Part shown: positions 7,182 through 8,645 of the stretch, in pieces | Numbering within the stretch: position 1 is the first letter of the stretch | How the letters are laid out: every line of letters starts with the position of its first letter | From: Verrucomicrobiota bacterium | GTDB taxonomy: Bacteria; Verrucomicrobiota; Verrucomicrobiia; Chthoniobacterales; UBA10450 | DNA: 8,645 nucleotides | NCBI GenBank assembly: GCA_003217965.1 | Contig: QHNB01000171.1 | Span: forward strand, 1-8,645 | Direction of reading: 5' to 3' | The notes under the pieces: generated by a model | What the model saw: only the letters and a program-made list of their open reading frames with translations | Told to the model about the DNA's origin: nothing | Database searches by the model: none | Made by a program: the position numbers and the translations under genes

Positions 7182-7619
7182 TTAAAATTCACATTCATCA
7201 CCAATCGTACCATTGATGAGACGCTTGATACCGTCTCTCAGATGGACTTCGCCAAAACTGATCAAAAGTCCCAGTTTCAAACCGCTTAGGCGAAGTTGCG
7301 TCAGCAGCTGTTTGGCATGAGCCGGCGTTGTCGTAGAAACGGATTTCAGCTCGACAATGATCTTACCTCCGACAAGGAGGTCAGAACGAAATGCTTCCTC
7401 AAAGCGGATCCCATCATAAATAATTGGCATTGGCTTCTGCCGCTCAACAGCGAGCCCGGCTTTCGGCAGCTCGTGCGCGAGCACTACTTCATAAACCGAC
7501 TCGAGCAAACCGGATCCAAGCTTTGTATGCACGAGGAACGCGGCATCGAGCACGAGCTTGGCGATTTGATTCTCTGTCAGTTCGTCGTGACCTTTGTGTC
7601 CTTTGTGCGAGGAATTCAT
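7182..7619 (-). CDS. GxxExxY family protein (PD-(D/E)XK nuclease-like, PDDEXK_3)
   Basis: This small protein of 145 residues has the family name motif G37-L-L-E40-S-V-Y43, then the core of a PD-(D/E)XK nuclease fold: D80 in RSDLLVGGKIIVELKS, with E90 and K92 forming E-x-K. A helix with Q104 (HAKQLLTQLRLSGLKLGLL) completes the motif set. All expected catalytic positions are present, so it may be an active Mg-dependent nuclease, but no member's role is well established to my knowledge. The family core usually begins around LTENQIA (residue 14); the preceding NSSHKGHKGHDE comes from CACAAAGG repeat DNA and may be non-functional. The ATG overlaps the upstream cvpA-like stop by four bases (ATGA), so translation is probably coupled. 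The gene interrupts an otherwise housekeeping operon and sits between inverted repeats, consistent with horizontal spread. It ends at TAA 7182-7184, 47 bases before gatB. Confidence 0.9.
   Translation of the reverse strand: MNSSHKGHKGHDELTENQIAKLVLDAAFLVHTKLGSGLLESVYEVVLAHELPKAGLAVERQKPMPIIYDGIRFEEAFRSDLLVGGKIIVELKSVSTTTPAHAKQLLTQLRLSGLKLGLLISFGEVHLRDGIKRLINGTIGDECEF
7581..7615 (-). repeat. Inverted repeat of GxxExxY cassette, cvpA-proximal end
   Basis: Read on the minus strand this copy has TCGCAC, a 6-base spacer and CACAAAGGTCAC in the same spacing as the other end. Here CACAAAGG is tandemly repeated (CACAAAGGACACAAAGG), and the repeat is translated as the HKGHKGHD part of the GxxExxY N-terminus. 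Confidence 0.75.
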
Positions 7620-8536
7620 TTGCTGAGCGCGTAATCGAGCGCATGATCGAGATCAAATTTCTTGAGCCGCGACAGCAACACCGGGTCGTTCAGGGCGTCG
7701 ATCACACGCCGGTTCTGAAGGAGATCGAAAACGCGCCCTTGCGAGACTAACTTCGTGATCTCCGGATCATCACGCAGCGCAATGATTTTTGGATCGCTTG
7801 CGATTTGCTGCGCACCCGGAAATCGCAGGAACCGTTGGGCACTTTCCGGGTTGGACGCAACCTCTCCAACGCGTTCCACCGTTCGATAGGCACCTTGCGG
7901 CAGCGGGTCGACATTTTTTAGGATTTCGCCGATTGGGCCGGCCTCGAGTGAATTTTTCAGCTCCGCCAGAGTGGTCATCAATGGAGTCGGCGGCTGATCG
8001 CGCGTTGCCAGCTCCGCACTTTGGATTTGCAACGGCCTATTCCAGACCGGCTGCAGTATTCCAGCGGTAAGGGCGTGCTGCGACTGTACCTGAGCTTCCG
8101 CCACCGAGCCAGCCAGCCGCGCACCGGCAAAGACGAGCCAGATCGTAAAAGAACCGAGCACAATTCCGAGTAAGCCGCCGCTGATTCCCCAGCTCAGTCG
8201 CATAACGGCCGAGCGGTGATCCCTTGTGCGTTTGAAAAGAATTGGCCCAAGCGCGTTCAGGATGGCAAAAACGATGGCGCCGAGCACGGCGCTGCCAACG
8301 ACGGTGAGAACTGGGTCCGGCAATTTCGCAAACGAGCGCGTGACCGGAAGGAGAACCGGTCCGGCAAAAATCGCGCAACTATATGCTGCGATAATGGCAA
8401 CAATCCGCGTCAACTGCCGTGTTAACCCGATTCGCCAACCATGCAGGACCTCGAGAATCAGGATTACGACAGCAAAGGAGAGAAACGCGAGTTGCCAGGC
8501 GGATGAGCCGGCGATCGGCGGCACAGTGGGATTCAC
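7616..8536 (-). CDS. CvpA family membrane protein
   Basis: This 306-residue inner-membrane protein has four predicted helices in its first half (about residues 13-31, 41-65, 74-100 and 115-141). The GWRIGLTRQLTRIVAIIAAY segment at 33-52 is typical of the CvpA/colicin V production family. The remainder (about 150-306) is hydrophilic, with short motifs recurring near the end (SDPKIIALRDDPEI, NDPVLLSRLKK) that look like a small helical repeat region; this half is longer than in the E. coli protein. CvpA homologues are linked to envelope stress and purine-locus or colicin V phenotypes, but no biochemical activity is established. The start is GTG at 8536, overlapping the aroC stop by four bases (GTGA), with no visible Shine-Dalgarno; the next in-frame Met would remove most helices. 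The stop overlaps the next gene (ATGA), so expression is likely coupled on both sides. Confidence 0.82.
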   Translation of the reverse strand: MNPTVPPIAGSSAWQLAFLSFAVVILILEVLHGWRIGLTRQLTRIVAIIAAYSCAIFAGPVLLPVTRSFAKLPDPVLTVVGSAVLGAIVFAILNALGPILFKRTRDHRSAVMRLSWGISGGLLGIVLGSFTIWLVFAGARLAGSVAEAQVQSQHALTAGILQPVWNRPLQIQSAELATRDQPPTPLMTTLAELKNSLEAGPIGEILKNVDPLPQGAYRTVERVGEVASNPESAQRFLRFPGAQQIASDPKIIALRDDPEITKLVSQGRVFDLLQNRRVIDALNDPVLLSRLKKFDLDHALDYALSK

Positions 8537-8645
8537 GCGCGCGGCAAATCAATCGCGCGTTGTCGCAATGCGTGATCACATAGGACGAGCGCGGTCATGG
8601 CTTCAACCATGGGGACCGCGCGCGGCAGAACGCAGGGATCGTGTC
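8533..8645 (-). CDS. aroC: Chorismate synthase, C-terminal end only
   Basis: The last 36 codons of a gene entering from the right edge are visible. The reading frame opens at 8643 with HDPCVLPRAVPMVEAMTALV and continues LCDHALRQRAIDLPRA before TGA at 8533-8535. The R/H-DPC-LPRAVPMVEAM-ALVL-D segment is the highly conserved C-terminal signature of AroC, which eliminates phosphate from EPSP to form chorismate using reduced FMN, the last common step to aromatic amino acids. The start and most of the enzyme lie outside the window. The stop overlaps the GTG start of the cvpA-like gene, so the two genes form an operon. Confidence 0.93.
   Translation of the reverse strand, partial: HDPCVLPRAVPMVEAMTALVLCDHALRQRAIDLPRA

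Larger units (their letters stand above)
7144..7615. mobile_element. Putative inverted-repeat-bounded cassette carrying a GxxExxY gene
   Basis: Two 35-base segments at 7144-7178 and 7581-7615 are inverted copies (29/35 identical, including a perfect 12-base CACAAAGGTCAC) and enclose almost the whole GxxExxY gene. The outer edges coincide with operon landmarks: 7615 abuts the stop codon of the cvpA-like gene (7616-7618) and 7144 lies 9 bases before the gatB start. Removing the segment would leave cvpA-like and gatB separated by about 9 bases, a normal operon spacing. No transposase and no obvious target-site duplication are present, so a non-autonomous element or an inserted gene with decorated ends is inferred, not proven. 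Confidence 0.5.

Noticed and set aside
7144..7615. Calling the GxxExxY cassette an insertion sequence with its own transposase
   Set aside because: The only protein inside has a PD-(D/E)XK fold signature, not a DDE, HUH or serine/tyrosine recombinase motif, and no target-site duplication was found; it is kept only as a putative cassette.
7296..7750. Plus-strand frames of 112 and 108 codons opposite the GxxExxY gene
   Set aside because: Shadow frames; the minus strand carries the GxxExxY and E-x-K motifs in a full-length family protein.

Overview
All recognisable genes lie on the minus strand, so transcription runs from base 8645 towards base 1. The window looks like a chromosomal segment of a moderately GC-rich, Gram-negative-type bacterium. 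I favour a soil Verrucomicrobium (Chthoniobacterales/Spartobacteria-like), or failing that an Acidobacterium. The grounds are the GatB sequence type, the GH18-deacetylase-GT2 fusion, the GxxExxY gene with CACAAAGG motifs, and the TGTCAT...ATCTCT palindromic repeats. That placement is inference from family knowledge; nothing in the window fixes the phylum.

Right block (8645 to 5683), in transcription order: the 3' end of aroC (chorismate synthase); a CvpA-family membrane protein whose GTG start overlaps the aroC stop (GTGA); a GxxExxY-family PD-(D/E)XK nuclease-like protein whose ATG overlaps the cvpA-like stop (ATGA); and gatB (Asp/Glu-tRNA amidotransferase subunit B). The GxxExxY gene sits inside a 472-bp segment bounded by 35-bp imperfect inverted repeats (29/35 identical). 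These begin directly at the cvpA-like stop codon and end 9 bases before the gatB start, as if a small element had been dropped between two operon genes.

Middle (5682 to 5357): a 326-base non-coding stretch that is not random. It holds a degenerate second copy of the last 23 codons of gatB (55/70 bases identical, in-frame TAG) offset by exactly 216 bases, plus at least three copies of a palindromic repeat whose stem bases covary between copies. It is followed by a glycerate 2-kinase gene (5356 to 4220).

Left block (4029 to 1): a 1123-residue membrane protein that joins a periplasmic GH18-like domain, a periplasmic NodB/CE4 polysaccharide deacetylase and a cytoplasmic processive GT2 synthase. 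Its stop codon overlaps (TGATG) the start of a GH26-family lipoprotein that runs off the window. Together the two encode a plausible compact exopolysaccharide synthesis, deacetylation and trimming system, functionally reminiscent of PgaB plus PgaC on one chain with an added GH26 enzyme. This two-gene locus and the inverted-repeat GxxExxY cassette are the most interesting items.
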